Assembly (NCBI GenBank): GCA_014695345.1
Contig: JACJOC010000098.1
Span: 230,945 to 294,944 of the forward strand
Direction of reading: 5' to 3'
Source of the DNA: Cyanobacteria bacterium FACHB-471
Lineage (GTDB): Bacteria > Cyanobacteriota > Cyanobacteriia > Elainellales > Elainellaceae
DNA length: 64,000 bases
Under the pieces are notes generated by a model. That model was not told where the DNA came from and did no database searches. It saw nothing but the letters and a program-made list of their open reading frames with translations. A program made the translations under genes and the position numbers. Positions 53,583-62,928 of this stretch are shown here, piece by piece; positions within the stretch are counted from its first letter, which is position 1, and the number at the start of each line of letters is the position of its first letter.

Positions 53583-54047
53583 ATGCCATTTCGTCAAGTT
53601 TTTGAGCAATCGATTCAGATCAAGGCCAGTGCAACGACGGTTGAACGATGTATCACCGATCGCACTTTGATGCACCGCTGGTTAAATCCGGCTTTACGCT
53701 GCGATCCCGTTGGCGTATGGAGTACCGAAGTCGGCAGCAAAAGCCGCTTTGTGATTAAGGTTCCATTGATTCAGCCGACTCTAGAAAGTGTGGTGTTAGA
53801 GCGGGAACCGGGGCTGATTGTGTGGGGCTTTGATGGGTTCTTTAAAGGGCGCGATCGCTGGGAATGTCAGCCTGATCAAGACGGCACTTATCTGATTAAT
53901 CGATTTGAATTTGAGATTCCTAATACGATCGTCCGCTATGGCTTTGATCGATTTGCTGCAGATTGGACTAAGCAAGACATGCAGGCTCAGCTGCGACGGT
54001 TAAAGCGCTTGGCAGAGCAGGTTTATCAAGGGCTGCAAAAAGTTTAG
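53583..54047 (+). CDS. SRPBCC (START-like) family protein
   Basis: 154 residues from ATG at 53583 (MPFRQVFEQSIQIKASATTV); a GTG at 53565 would add six. The START/Bet v1-like helix-grip fold is suggested by an N-terminal strand and V-shaped helices, LMHRWLNPALRCDPVGVWST, then LEREPGLIVWGFDGFFKGRD, and a C-terminal long helix (MQAQLRRLKRLAEQVYQGL). Likely a hydrophobic-ligand carrier or cyclase-like protein. Substrate unknown. Confidence 0.8.
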   Translation: MPFRQVFEQSIQIKASATTVERCITDRTLMHRWLNPALRCDPVGVWSTEVGSKSRFVIKVPLIQPTLESVVLEREPGLIVWGFDGFFKGRDRWECQPDQDGTYLINRFEFEIPNTIVRYGFDRFAADWTKQDMQAQLRRLKRLAEQVYQGLQKV

Positions 54048-54183
54048 AGCGAATGTAGGTTGGGTGTAGCACAGCGAAACCCAACACTCACCTAGACCCT
54101 AGGATGTACTGTTACTTCCCTCGAAGATGGCTTTGTGTCGTTTATGATAATGTGTAGCTAGTTACGTAAGCATTTACATACTT

Positions 54184-55131
54184 ATGGATTTCTACTCTCA
54201 AGTCGGCAAGGTGGCATTAGGTAGCCGTCTGCGGCGATTGAGCGAAACTTTTACAGAGGATGCTGCAAAGATCTATTCGCTCTACGAAACAAACTTAGAC
54301 CCAAAGTGGTTTCCAGTTTTTTATGTGCTTTCCCATCAAGAAAGTGCATCTATCACTGAAATTGCTCAGAAGATCGGTCACTCACACCCGTCTGTAAGCC
54401 AAATTGTCAAAGAGATGAGCAAGAAAAAACTCGTCAAGATTGACAAAAGCGCTGAGGACGCAAGGGTAAGTGTTGTAAAACTTTCTGATATTGGAAAACA
54501 ACTGATTCCTAACCTTGATAAACAGCAGCTTGATGTCACTCAAGTGGTTGAAGAACTCTTGGCAGAGATGCAGCATGACCTATGGAAAGCGATCGAGGAA
54601 GTTGAGTTTTTACTTGCGAATCAAAGCTTTTTTGATCGGGTCAAAGAAATCCGTAAGGTGCGTGAACGTCAGCAGGTTGAAATCATCGATTACAAACCAG
54701 AATTTCACGATGAGTTTAAGCGCTTGAATTATGAGTGGATCGAAAAATATTTCAAGCTAGAAGAAGCTGACCGTCAATCTCTCAATCACCCCAATGAGAA
54801 GATTTTGGCAACTGGCGGACACATTTACATGGCTCGTTTCAATGGTGAAATGGTAGGAACGTGTGCCCTGATCAAAGTGGATGATGACACCTATGAGTTA
54901 GCAAAGATGGCAGTCACCGAAACGGCTAAAGGTAAAGGAATCGGTTGGCTGTTAGGGCAAGCGGCGATCAACACAGCACGCGAATTAGGCGCAAAAACGG
55001 TGTTTCTAGAAAGTAATACTGCTTTAGCTCCTGCGATCAATCTTTACCAAAAGCTAGGGTTTCAAAAAGTGGTCAGACCGTCTTCACACTATGAGCGCTG
55101 CAATATTCAAATGGAGCTTAAACTCAACTAG
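54184..55131 (+). CDS. MarR-type regulator fused to GNAT acetyltransferase
   Basis: 315 residues. Residues ~1-150 form a MarR winged HTH: FPVFYVLSHQESASITEIAQ, KIGHSHPSVSQIVKEMSKK, VKIDKSAEDARVSVVKLSD. Residues ~160-315 form a GNAT domain with the acetyl-CoA loop AVTETAKGKGIGWLLGQAAI and NTALAPAINLYQKLGFQKV. Such fusions are known as bifunctional regulator/acetyltransferases. No SD is seen before the ATG, and TTACGTAA and TATGATAAT lie within 45 nt upstream, so leaderless or autoregulated expression is possible. Divergence or partner genes are absent; the target is unknown. Confidence 0.9.
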   Translation: MDFYSQVGKVALGSRLRRLSETFTEDAAKIYSLYETNLDPKWFPVFYVLSHQESASITEIAQKIGHSHPSVSQIVKEMSKKKLVKIDKSAEDARVSVVKLSDIGKQLIPNLDKQQLDVTQVVEELLAEMQHDLWKAIEEVEFLLANQSFFDRVKEIRKVRERQQVEIIDYKPEFHDEFKRLNYEWIEKYFKLEEADRQSLNHPNEKILATGGHIYMARFNGEMVGTCALIKVDDDTYELAKMAVTETAKGKGIGWLLGQAAINTARELGAKTVFLESNTALAPAINLYQKLGFQKVVRPSSHYERCNIQMELKLN

Positions 55132-55150
55132 CAAAATAGGTTTACAGCAA

Positions 55151-55939
55151 CTAATGCAAAATTTGAGATAGAAACTTCTTCACTCGCTCATCTTTAGGAT
55201 GGTTGAAAAACTCATCAGGAGTTGTGTCTGTGAGCAGGTGTCCTTCTGCCAGGAAGATGACGCGATCGGCGACCTCACGGGCAAATCCGACTTCATGGGT
55301 GACACACACCATCGTCATGCCCGACTCTGCCAGTTTTCGCATTACGTCCAGCACCTCTCTCACCATTTCTGGGTCAAGCGCTGAGGTCGGTTCGTCAAAC
55401 AACATTACTTTAGGACGCATAGCCAGGGCACGGGCGATCGCCACTCGCTGCTGCTGCCCGCCCGAAAGCTGCCCTGGATACTTACTTGCCTGGTGAGAAA
55501 TGCCGACGCGATCGAGCAAACTCATTCCCAGTTCTTCTGCGTCACTTGGGGACATTCCTCGCAGGTGAATTGGCCCCAGCGTGATATTCTTCAACACACT
55601 CAGATGAGGAAACAGGTTGAACTGTTGAAATACCATGCCGACTTCTCGGCGCACCAGTTCAATTCCTTTGTTGTCGTGAGCGATCGCAATTCCATCAATT
55701 TCAATGCTGCCGCCCTGATAGGGTTCCAGTCCATTAAACGTGCGAATAAAGGTAGATTTACCAGACCCCGATGGACCCATTAACACGACCACTTCGCCCT
55801 TATTCACCGTCAGGCTCACTCCCTTAAGCACGTGAAACCCGTTGCCGTACCATTTCTCTACATCCTTGGCGACGATGATCGGTTCAGTGCCCAAGGTTGC
55901 CGTACTTGCTGCATTGATTTGAGGCTCAAAAGATGACAT
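55151..55939 (-). CDS. Polar amino-acid ABC transporter, ATP-binding subunit (GlnQ-like)
   Basis: 262 residues from ATG at 55939, which has GGAG at a good distance; an ATG at 55981 adds 14 residues but has no SD. Walker [11 protein letters not shown]-loop [15 protein letters not shown], signature [16 protein letters not shown], Walker [15 protein letters not shown], switch [14 protein letters not shown]. It drives uptake through the two permeases encoded upstream, probably of glutamine or other polar amino acids. Last gene of a four-gene operon. Confidence 0.95.
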   Translation of the reverse strand: MSSFEPQINAASTATLGTEPIIVAKDVEKWYGNGFHVLKGVSLTVNKGEVVVLMGPSGSGKSTFIRTFNGLEPYQGGSIEIDGIAIAHDNKGIELVRREVGMVFQQFNLFPHLSVLKNITLGPIHLRGMSPSDAEELGMSLLDRVGISHQASKYPGQLSGGQQQRVAIARALAMRPKVMLFDEPTSALDPEMVREVLDVMRKLAESGMTMVCVTHEVGFAREVADRVIFLAEGHLLTDTTPDEFFNHPKDERVKKFLSQILH

Positions 55940-55988
55940 GCCTGATGTGCTCCTGTTTTTAAGGATGAGTGCGATCGCCATCGGTCAT

Positions 55989-56888
55989 TTAGCTCGCGAG
56001 ACTGGTCGGTAACGGTTCACCAAACCATTGAACCGAGATTTCGTTTAAGCGCCCAGACTGCTTTAAGTCAGCGATGATAGTGTTGATTTCTGTTAAAAAC
56101 TCTGTGTCACCTTTACGCACGCCCACGTAGCAAGGAGAGTCTTTCATGATGAATTTGCTCTCAATCTGCTGATCGGGGTTATCACGAATCAATTTGGCAG
56201 CTACTACGTTGCCGGTTGCAATCAATTCAACCTGTCCAGAGACCAGGGCAGAAGCCGTTAAGCTGTTGCTGGCAAAGCGCTTGACCTCGACTGTTCCAGC
56301 GGGTAGCTTGGAGATTTCTAGATCTTCCAGAGAACCTTGTGAAACGCCTATCGTCTGCCCATTCAGTTCTTCAAGCGAAGAAACTTGAATATCTGGGCCA
56401 CCGTAGACTCCAGAAAAGAAGGGAGCATACGGTTCAGAGAAGTCGATAATCACTTCACGGTCAGCGTTTTTTCCTAAGCTGGAAATGACCATGTCGGCGC
56501 GATCGGTCTGCAAAAACGGAATGCGGTAGTTCCCTACGACCGGAACTAGCTGTAGCTCAACCCCCAGCCCTTTAGCCATTTCATTCGCCACATCAATGTC
56601 ATAGCCCTGTAGCTGCATCGTGGCGTTAACCGCACCAAAGGGAGGGAAGTCATCGGGAACCGCAACTCTGACGGTGCCCCTTTCCATAATTCTGCTCAAG
56701 GTTGAACCGTCTGCATGGGGCAAGACAATTTCTTCAGCTTCAATGGTGGCTAGCGATCGCACCGAAGCAGTGTCTTCCCCAGCAGAGCAGGACGCAAGAC
56801 TTACCGTGATTAACAAACTGGTGAAAAACAAAGCCAACATTCGTCGCAGCTTTGTGTAAAACAGTGCCTTCAACAAATCCCAAACCAT
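55989..56888 (-). CDS. Amino-acid ABC transporter substrate-binding lipoprotein
   Basis: 299 residues. Membrane-spanning signal with lipobox LITVSLASCSAGED, so lipid-anchored at the Cys. Type II periplasmic binding fold of the SBP_bac_3 family: VRVAVPDDFPPFGAV, GYDIDVANEMAKGLGVELQL, VISSLGKNADREVIIDFSEP, LNGQTIGVSQGSLEDL. GGAG precedes the ATG. It should capture a polar amino acid and deliver it to the permeases encoded just upstream. Confidence 0.93.
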   Translation of the reverse strand: MVWDLLKALFYTKLRRMLALFFTSLLITVSLASCSAGEDTASVRSLATIEAEEIVLPHADGSTLSRIMERGTVRVAVPDDFPPFGAVNATMQLQGYDIDVANEMAKGLGVELQLVPVVGNYRIPFLQTDRADMVISSLGKNADREVIIDFSEPYAPFFSGVYGGPDIQVSSLEELNGQTIGVSQGSLEDLEISKLPAGTVEVKRFASNSLTASALVSGQVELIATGNVVAAKLIRDNPDQQIESKFIMKDSPCYVGVRKGDTEFLTEINTIIADLKQSGRLNEISVQWFGEPLPTSLAS

Positions 56889-56904
56889 TTTTAGCGCTCC
56901 ATGC

Positions 56905-57558
56905 TCAGGTTTTGTAGCTCAGTTTTCGCTCTAAGTGCTGGCTCCAGGTCGAAAGGGGATAGCACAACAGAAAATAGATCACCCCTGCCAGCGAGAAAAT
57001 CAGCAGGGATTGCAAAGTCACATTGTTAATCTGAGTAGCGGCGCGAGACAGTTCCGTAAATCCGATGATGGAAGCCAGCGAAGTTCCCTTAATCACCTGC
57101 ACCAAAAAGCCAACCGTGGGAGCAACCGACAGCCTCACTGCCTGGGGCAGAATAATCAGCTGAAGCTGTTTGAAATAGCCAAACCCGATTGCAGAACCTG
57201 CTTCCCATTGCCCCTGAGGAAGGGCTTCAATCGAACCTCGCCAAATGTCTGCTAAAAATGCACTGGTAAATCCAGTAAGTGCCAGGGTTGCTGCTTGCAG
57301 CGGCGATAGGTTGATGCCAAAAGCGACCGATAGCCCAAAAAATGCCAGGAATAGTTGCAGCAGCAGAGGTGTACCTTGAAAAAATTCAATGTATGCCCAA
57401 CTGATTCCCCTGAGCCACTTATTTGAAGAAATCCGCATTAAGGTAATCGCAGCCCCAACAATACCTCCACCAATAAAGGCAATGAGCGACAAAATAACCG
57501 TCCACTTTGCAGCAATTAGAAGATTAATAAAAATTCGAGAGACAGTAAATTCGTCCAT
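56905..57558 (-). CDS. Amino-acid ABC transporter permease 2
   Basis: 217 residues, about five membrane helices. HisM/GlnP-type features: WTVILSLIAFIGGGIVGAAI, WAYIEFFQGTPLLLQLFLAF, and the coupling loop LPQGQWEAGSAIGFGYFKQL followed by IILPQAVRLSVAP. Shares a membrane channel with the other permease. Located between the first permease and the binding protein, 16 nt from the latter. Confidence 0.93.
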   Translation of the reverse strand: MDEFTVSRIFINLLIAAKWTVILSLIAFIGGGIVGAAITLMRISSNKWLRGISWAYIEFFQGTPLLLQLFLAFFGLSVAFGINLSPLQAATLALTGFTSAFLADIWRGSIEALPQGQWEAGSAIGFGYFKQLQLIILPQAVRLSVAPTVGFLVQVIKGTSLASIIGFTELSRAATQINNVTLQSLLIFSLAGVIYFLLCYPLSTWSQHLERKLSYKT

Positions 57559-57589
57559 CTTTTTTAGCTTTTGTTCTCAAATATTTTGC

Positions 57590-58264
57590 TTAGCGTCTGT
57601 ATTTAGCAAACTCAAAGAATCGCCTTTCAACTAGAAAAGACAAGAGCTTAATTAACCAAACAATTGCTAAATAGATCAGGGCGATCGTGAAATAAATTTC
57701 AAAGCTGCGAAAGGTACGAGCGTTTAGATAATCTCCAGCGAAGGTCAAATCCTCTGCCGCAATTTGTGAGACAACGCTCGTGAACAAGACTGCCAAAATT
57801 ACCTGCCCAATTAAGGCGGGATAAACATTAGCTAACGCAGGCGGCAAAACAATATAGCGAAACACCGCTAACTTCTTAAACCCGATCGCCAATCCTGCTT
57901 CGATTTGCCCTTTGGCAATGCTTTGTACTCCTGCCCGCACAATTTCGGTTGAATAAGCTCCGAAGTTAACCGCCAGTGAGAAAATCGCGGCTTGCTCTGC
58001 GGATAGCTTAAGCCCCAAATTGGGCAGTCCGAAGAAGATGAAAAAAAGCTGAATCAGGTAGGGTGTATTTCGAATAATCTCAACGTAGGCAAGTGCAATT
58101 CCATCTAAAATGCGATTTTCAGAAGTTCTAAAGGCTGCGCCAATGATGCCAATGATTAAGCCAAAGGTAATGGCTAATAACGATATCTTGAAAGTCAACC
58201 AGGCTCCAGCCAGTAAAACTCCAGCGTTATCCCAAATGACTCCAAAGTCGAATGCGTAATTCAT
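57590..58264 (-). CDS. Amino-acid ABC transporter permease 1
   Basis: 224 residues with about five membrane helices: [20 protein letters not shown], then YVEIIRNTPYLIQLFFIFFG, the EAA-type loop IAKGQIEAGLAIGFKKLAVF and YIVLPPALANVYPAL. First gene of the transporter operon. The gap upstream (58265-58463) is AT-rich and must hold the promoter, but I see no clear boxes. Confidence 0.93.
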   Translation of the reverse strand: MNYAFDFGVIWDNAGVLLAGAWLTFKISLLAITFGLIIGIIGAAFRTSENRILDGIALAYVEIIRNTPYLIQLFFIFFGLPNLGLKLSAEQAAIFSLAVNFGAYSTEIVRAGVQSIAKGQIEAGLAIGFKKLAVFRYIVLPPALANVYPALIGQVILAVLFTSVVSQIAAEDLTFAGDYLNARTFRSFEIYFTIALIYLAIVWLIKLLSFLVERRFFEFAKYRR

Positions 58265-58463
58265 TTCAAAGCACCGCAGATCTTAAGGATCTAAAGTTTG
58301 CTGACTGACTCTGAATCAAACTTTTTAATCAAACAGTTCAGCAGCTATTTGCAGCTTATAGAAACATAGTGACCAATCTGCTTTTGTACCTTGAAATACA
58401 GAGTGAAATTTATACAATAATCTTTACGACTTTGAATAAATTTAGGATTACCACTCAGCAGAT

Positions 58464-59288
58464 TTAGGAATCGTCGCTAATCCGCTTTAGTAATTGGCGT
58501 AGCATTGAGGCATCTTCTGCATCGGGTGTGTTGTCCAGGTAATATTCCAGATCTTGACTGGCTTCTATCCAGCGACCTGTGTGGTAGTAAACCACGCCAC
58601 GATCGCGCCTCTCTCCGATCGCATCGGGAAACAGCAACAAAATTCTCTCAATCGCTGCCAAGGCTTTGGGTATTTCTCCACGATTCAGGTAGAGCATTTT
58701 GAGATTGGTCAGCATTCGCGCCAAAAAATTTTTAGGGGCGATCGCCTCGACAAATTCTGGCTGCAATTCTACGGGTTTGCCGTAAAGTTGGCTTAGTCGC
58801 TCTTCACAGTCCGCCGGAAACAAAATTTCCCCTTGATAAAACGGATCGACAAACACCTCCATCTCATCCAAGGCAGGACGAATCAAGAAATGTCCGGGCA
58901 TTCCCACTCCCACCATTGGAAAGTCAAGCCGTTGGGCAATTTCGAGATAAACCAGAGAGAGCGTAATCGGAATTCCGGTGCGGCGATCGATTACCTGGTT
59001 CAAATAACTGTTGCGGGGATCGTAGTAATCTTCAACATTCCCTACAAATTTTAAATCTTCGTAAAGGTATTGGTTGATCGTTTTAATAATTCGCAGCGGG
59101 TACTGCTCTTTAGGTAAAAGCTCCTCGACTTCTGCCGCCATTGTATCTAGCGCGTTGGTGTATTCTTCTGCGTCCAGGTCTGGATATTCTTCCTGAGCAA
59201 TGTAGAGTGCAGCTCTGGAGAGGGCGATCGCCTCGTCAGGTTGGCGAATCTCCTGGTAAAAAAGCTGGCGTGCGCGGGGGAAGTCCAT
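58464..59288 (-). CDS. SirB1 family protein (transglutaminase-like core with TPR)
   Basis: 274 residues. N-terminal helical region IRQPDEAIALSRAALYIAQEE, a transglutaminase-like SirB1 core with SYLNQVIDRRTGIPITLSLV, VGVGMPGHFLIRP and DPFYQGEIL, and a C-terminal TPR segment (LNRGEIPKALAAIERILLLF; YYHTGRWIEASQDLEYYL). No clear catalytic Cys is present at the usual place, so it may be a binding protein. Widespread in cyanobacteria; function unknown. Confidence 0.9.
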   Translation of the reverse strand: MDFPRARQLFYQEIRQPDEAIALSRAALYIAQEEYPDLDAEEYTNALDTMAAEVEELLPKEQYPLRIIKTINQYLYEDLKFVGNVEDYYDPRNSYLNQVIDRRTGIPITLSLVYLEIAQRLDFPMVGVGMPGHFLIRPALDEMEVFVDPFYQGEILFPADCEERLSQLYGKPVELQPEFVEAIAPKNFLARMLTNLKMLYLNRGEIPKALAAIERILLLFPDAIGERRDRGVVYYHTGRWIEASQDLEYYLDNTPDAEDASMLRQLLKRISDDS

Positions 59289-59371
59289 GATAGAGATTAA
59301 GGATTAAGGTTTGGATAGGGCTAGGGAAAGCATTTTGTTCATACCTATTCCCATGCTATCTACTTCATCCT

Positions 59372-60946
59372 TTATCCTTCATCCTCCCTAGCCCCTAGTC
59401 CCTCTTCATAGTCGCCTCCGGAGCCGTATTTCCAGGCATCTAGCCAGCGATGAAAGTAGTATTGCTGGGTTGAAGTCAGCGTTCTTGTCCAGGGTTCTAC
59501 CATTTGTCCGAGGGGAGAGAGAAGGTTATAAACGCCCAAGTTTAAGTAATGGATTGTCCAATCTAGAAGGGCGGGCAAGCCAACGTGAGGAATGACGCGC
59601 AGGACTACACCTGGGTGAAATAGTGCAGTTCTCAGCATTGCTTGGGAGAGCGCAGGAAATTGCACAACGTCCTGTAGGAAAGGCTTGAGAACGCGATCGC
59701 CAAGCTGATCCATCTGCTCAAATACAGCCGAGAGCAGGGCATTGATTTGGTCGGGATCAGGTTTTTGGTTGACTCCAGCGCTCATCGCCCGTTGAAATAG
59801 CCAGGTGACGGACAGGTTAGGTTGGTAGGGCTGGAGTAAGGCTAGGGCAGAACGATCAAGCAAATCAGCCTCGAGTGCCTGATTGATGCCTTCGGTCAAA
59901 CGTCTCAGATGGCGAATCATTGCGCCAAAGCCACCAAAGCTGAGGGGGGATTGGCTGCCGCTGCTGTCACCTATGGGCAGGATGCGATCGCCTACAGGCT
60001 GTAAAGGACTTTGCCTATAGCAGGGGAAGAAGCCAAACAACGCCCGCTGAAAGGTTAACTGTTCCAGCTCAACGCCTTGATATTCCGGCAGCAGGCGCAG
60101 GTAGTCTTCAAACAAGTCTTCTAGACTGAGGCGATCGGGATGGGCATCCAGGTAAGTAAACAGATAGGTTGTTCTGCCATCACGGGCAGGAAAGGCTTCC
60201 CAAAAATACTGGCACTGGTTGTGTAGTGGTGTGAAAGAAGCAAACAGGTCGCCCGTAGGGTTTTCTGGAAATCCCTGAGCGCAACTGCCAACGACCAGAC
60301 AAACGGCATCTGGTTTTTGTCCCTTTCGCATCTGCTGAGAAATGGGTGAGAAGTGCCCCATCGCATCTAACAGCAAACGGCTGGTAAATCCTTTTCCTGC
60401 TGACACATTCACCCCATTCGGATGAATGGTAGCTGAGCTAAACGCGGTGTGTTCAAAAAGCTGTCCACCAGCCGCTAAAAATTTTGCTTTTAAGGTATCC
60501 AGCAGGTAAACGGGATCAACGCCGATGTTGAGAACATCTTTAACCTGAAGCTCAACCCCATCCAGGAATCGGATGCAGGCAGGATTGTATTGGGTGGCGA
60601 TCGCCCTTTCCAATTCCTCCTGGCTCAGCAACTCTAACTCCGCCAGCACTTCTAGCTCTTTGCGTGAAATATTCCACTCCTGATCGCGCCCGCGCAAAAT
60701 TCCCCGCTCTAAAACTGCTGCGCGCCAACCCCGCTGAGCCAGAGCGCAGCCCAGCATAATTCCCAAGGTGCCACCACAGACGACTACGTCCCAATCCACG
60801 CTTTGCAGCGGTTCAGCACTCGTTTGAACTACCGAAGTAACTGGAATTTCGTCTTGTTTATAGCTTTGCCACAGCCGATCGGCACGGCGCAGTCCACCCA
60901 ACACGTCGCCAGGTAACTGCGAGAGAATTTGTTCGGTCAGGGTCAT
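59372..60946 (-). CDS. cruP: FAD-dependent oxidoreductase, CruP/CruA-type lycopene cyclase homologue
   Basis: 524 residues. N-terminal FAD site VVVCGGTLGIMLGCALAQRG followed by AAVLERG; then DVLNIGVDPVYLLDTLKAKF, LLLDAMGHFSPISQQMRKGQ, GDSSGSQSPLSFGGFGAM, and the C-terminal YYFHRWLDAWKYGSGGDYEE. The SPLSFGGFGxMxRHL stretch is the mark of the CruA/CruP lycopene cyclase group. The length and C-terminus favour CruP, whose exact activity is debated (lycopene cyclisation or control of carotenoid oxidation). Encoded 24 nt after a ketosynthase gene. CruA cannot be fully excluded. Confidence 0.75.
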   Translation of the reverse strand: MTLTEQILSQLPGDVLGGLRRADRLWQSYKQDEIPVTSVVQTSAEPLQSVDWDVVVCGGTLGIMLGCALAQRGWRAAVLERGILRGRDQEWNISRKELEVLAELELLSQEELERAIATQYNPACIRFLDGVELQVKDVLNIGVDPVYLLDTLKAKFLAAGGQLFEHTAFSSATIHPNGVNVSAGKGFTSRLLLDAMGHFSPISQQMRKGQKPDAVCLVVGSCAQGFPENPTGDLFASFTPLHNQCQYFWEAFPARDGRTTYLFTYLDAHPDRLSLEDLFEDYLRLLPEYQGVELEQLTFQRALFGFFPCYRQSPLQPVGDRILPIGDSSGSQSPLSFGGFGAMIRHLRRLTEGINQALEADLLDRSALALLQPYQPNLSVTWLFQRAMSAGVNQKPDPDQINALLSAVFEQMDQLGDRVLKPFLQDVVQFPALSQAMLRTALFHPGVVLRVIPHVGLPALLDWTIHYLNLGVYNLLSPLGQMVEPWTRTLTSTQQYYFHRWLDAWKYGSGGDYEEGLGAREDEG

Positions 60947-60970
60947 AGGAATTTAGGTAGCGCAGCAATA

Positions 60971-62083
60971 TCAGCATCCTAAGGCGATCGCCGCGTTTTG
61001 TCCGCCAAAGCCAAAGCTAAGGCAAAGGGCATTTTGAATCGTCACGTGGCGAGGTTCGGTAACTAAATCGAGATCAAACTCTGGCTGACTCAAGCCAACA
61101 CAGGGTGGCAATATTTGATGCTTTAGCGCCATTAAGCAAAAGGTAATTCCCAATGCACCAGAAGCGCCTAGGGTATGACCCGTCGCGCCTTTGGTAGAAC
61201 TGACGGGCACTCCTTTGGGAAAAATTCGCTGAATTAAGCGGGCCTCGTTGCGGTCGTTTAGCTGAGTTGCCGTACCGTGAGCGTGAATGTAGCCGATCGC
61301 CTCTGGAGTTAAGCCACTTCGCTCCAGACATTGCTTAATGGCGATCGCCCCTTCTCGCCCATCGGGATCAGGAGCGCTGACGTGATAGCCATCTGCCGTC
61401 AAGCCAAAACCGAGAATGCGTCCGTAGACCTTTGCCGCTCGCTTTTTAGCTGACTCTGCCGTTTCCAGCACAAAGACTGCGCCACCTTCCCCCAGCGCCA
61501 GTCCTTCTCGATATCGATCAAAGGGATAAGCTCCAGTTTGAGCCAGTGCCCCAACCTGAGTAAAGCCAGCCAAGGTGAGCGGCGTGATAGGGGCTTCGAC
61601 AGCTCCGGCGATCGCCCTTTCGCACTGCCCCGTTTGAATCAATTCAAAAGCTTGAGCGATCGCCCACAATCCCGTTGCACAGGCCGCCATTGGGGATAGC
61701 ACTGGTCCAACTGCGCCTACCTGATGGGCGGTGGCGATCGCCGCTGCATTGGGTAAGGTTTCCAGCCAATTTTCAATTCCGTCTTGCTTGGATCGAGCCA
61801 GCTTTTCCCACTGTGCTTGCTGTCCCCGGCTGGACCCGACGACAATCCCACAATCGGTTAAAGGAAGCTCCAGTCCAGCATCCTGGAGAGCGGCGATCGC
61901 CACTTGCACTAGAGGCAACAGCGCAGTAGGAGAATTGCCAATTAGCGCTAGAGGGCGTGGGGCTAATTCGGGAAAGGGCTGCTGGAGGCAGATTGCGGTT
62001 TCTTTAGAGAGCGATCGCCTCCAGGTTTGCTCCAGATTTCCTAACGCTGAAACTAGCCCAATTCCTGTAACTACAACTTCCAC
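60971..62083 (-). CDS. Beta-ketoacyl-ACP synthase (KAS I/II type)
   Basis: 370 residues, shorter than typical FabF (about 415). The catalytic triad is intact: Cys135 in PMAACATGLWAIAQ, His in YIHAHGTATQLND and His in TKGATGHTLGASGALG. GGEGG-type loop ALGEGGAVFVLE is present. It condenses malonyl-ACP with an acyl primer. The short N-terminal region (FPELAPRPLALIGN) differs from housekeeping FabF, so it is probably a paralogue with a special role. It lies in a run of genes with the CruP-like gene downstream and a cyclophilin upstream (9 nt gap). Confidence 0.9.
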   Translation of the reverse strand: MEVVVTGIGLVSALGNLEQTWRRSLSKETAICLQQPFPELAPRPLALIGNSPTALLPLVQVAIAALQDAGLELPLTDCGIVVGSSRGQQAQWEKLARSKQDGIENWLETLPNAAAIATAHQVGAVGPVLSPMAACATGLWAIAQAFELIQTGQCERAIAGAVEAPITPLTLAGFTQVGALAQTGAYPFDRYREGLALGEGGAVFVLETAESAKKRAAKVYGRILGFGLTADGYHVSAPDPDGREGAIAIKQCLERSGLTPEAIGYIHAHGTATQLNDRNEARLIQRIFPKGVPVSSTKGATGHTLGASGALGITFCLMALKHQILPPCVGLSQPEFDLDLVTEPRHVTIQNALCLSFGFGGQNAAIALGC

Positions 62084-62092
62084 CGCAAAAGA

Positions 62093-62881
62093 CTACTGGG
62101 GCTGCCCGGTGGGTGCATCGGTTGAAGCTGCGGCTCCGCCCCCTTGCAGGTTTTCTGCTCCGGCAGTGACTCTAGCAGACTCAATGCGATCGCCCTGCTG
62201 AATCTGATCTACTGTATCCATCCCTTCAGTCACATAGCCAAATACGGCATAGCTACCATCGAGGAAACTCAGATCAGACAGCGCAAAATAAAACTGAGAC
62301 GAAGCCGAATCCGGCAAATTAGACCGAGCCATCGCCACAGCACCACGCGTGTGCTTTAACACAGGTTGCGCGCCACCCGGATCGAGAGTTTGGCTATAGA
62401 CAGGTTCCTCTGCGCCTTCTGGCTTGATTTCTAAAGGAATGTAACGGGGTGCAGAAGTATCCGGGTCAATAAAACCGCCCGTTCCTAACTGCTCTGCTGG
62501 GAAATTTGGATCGCTGCCTTGCGGGTCGCCCCCCTGCACCACAAACGGCTCTGGCTGCTTCACGACGCGGTGAAATGTTAACCCGTCATAAACTCCACGC
62601 TGTACCAGGTCAACAAAATTTCCCGCTGTAATGGGTGCATTGGTTCCGTCTACCTGAATCGTGATAGTTGAACCGTTAACAACCATTTCAACCGTTGCCT
62701 CACCTTCCAGACGGGGTAAGTCCGCTGCTTGAGGGCTTGCCTCGACCGCCGGAACAGAGGCAGTTTCGGTCGCAGCAGGATCTGTCGTTGAGGTCGTATC
62801 TGCTGCGGGCGAACATCCTCCAACCAGCAGAGCCACCACGACAAAAACTGATACAACCCATTGATTAATCATGATTTTCAT
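62093..62881 (-). CDS. Lipoprotein peptidyl-prolyl cis-trans isomerase (cyclophilin type)
   Basis: About 262 residues from ATG at 62881; ATG at 62872 or TTG at 62890 are alternatives. Lipobox in [14 protein letters not shown] anchors it in a membrane on the outer face. Cyclophilin fold: [81 protein letters not shown]. The FHRV Arg and QFYF Phe of the active site are present. It likely folds proteins in the thylakoid lumen or periplasm. Next to ycf4, which fits a photosystem assembly setting. Confidence 0.93.
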   Translation of the reverse strand: MKIMINQWVVSVFVVVALLVGGCSPAADTTSTTDPAATETASVPAVEASPQAADLPRLEGEATVEMVVNGSTITIQVDGTNAPITAGNFVDLVQRGVYDGLTFHRVVKQPEPFVVQGGDPQGSDPNFPAEQLGTGGFIDPDTSAPRYIPLEIKPEGAEEPVYSQTLDPGGAQPVLKHTRGAVAMARSNLPDSASSQFYFALSDLSFLDGSYAVFGYVTEGMDTVDQIQQGDRIESARVTAGAENLQGGGAAASTDAPTGQPQ

Positions 62882-62928
62882 TCTTATCAACCAAACTCTT
62901 AATGAAAAGCCCTTTCACTACTCGCGCT

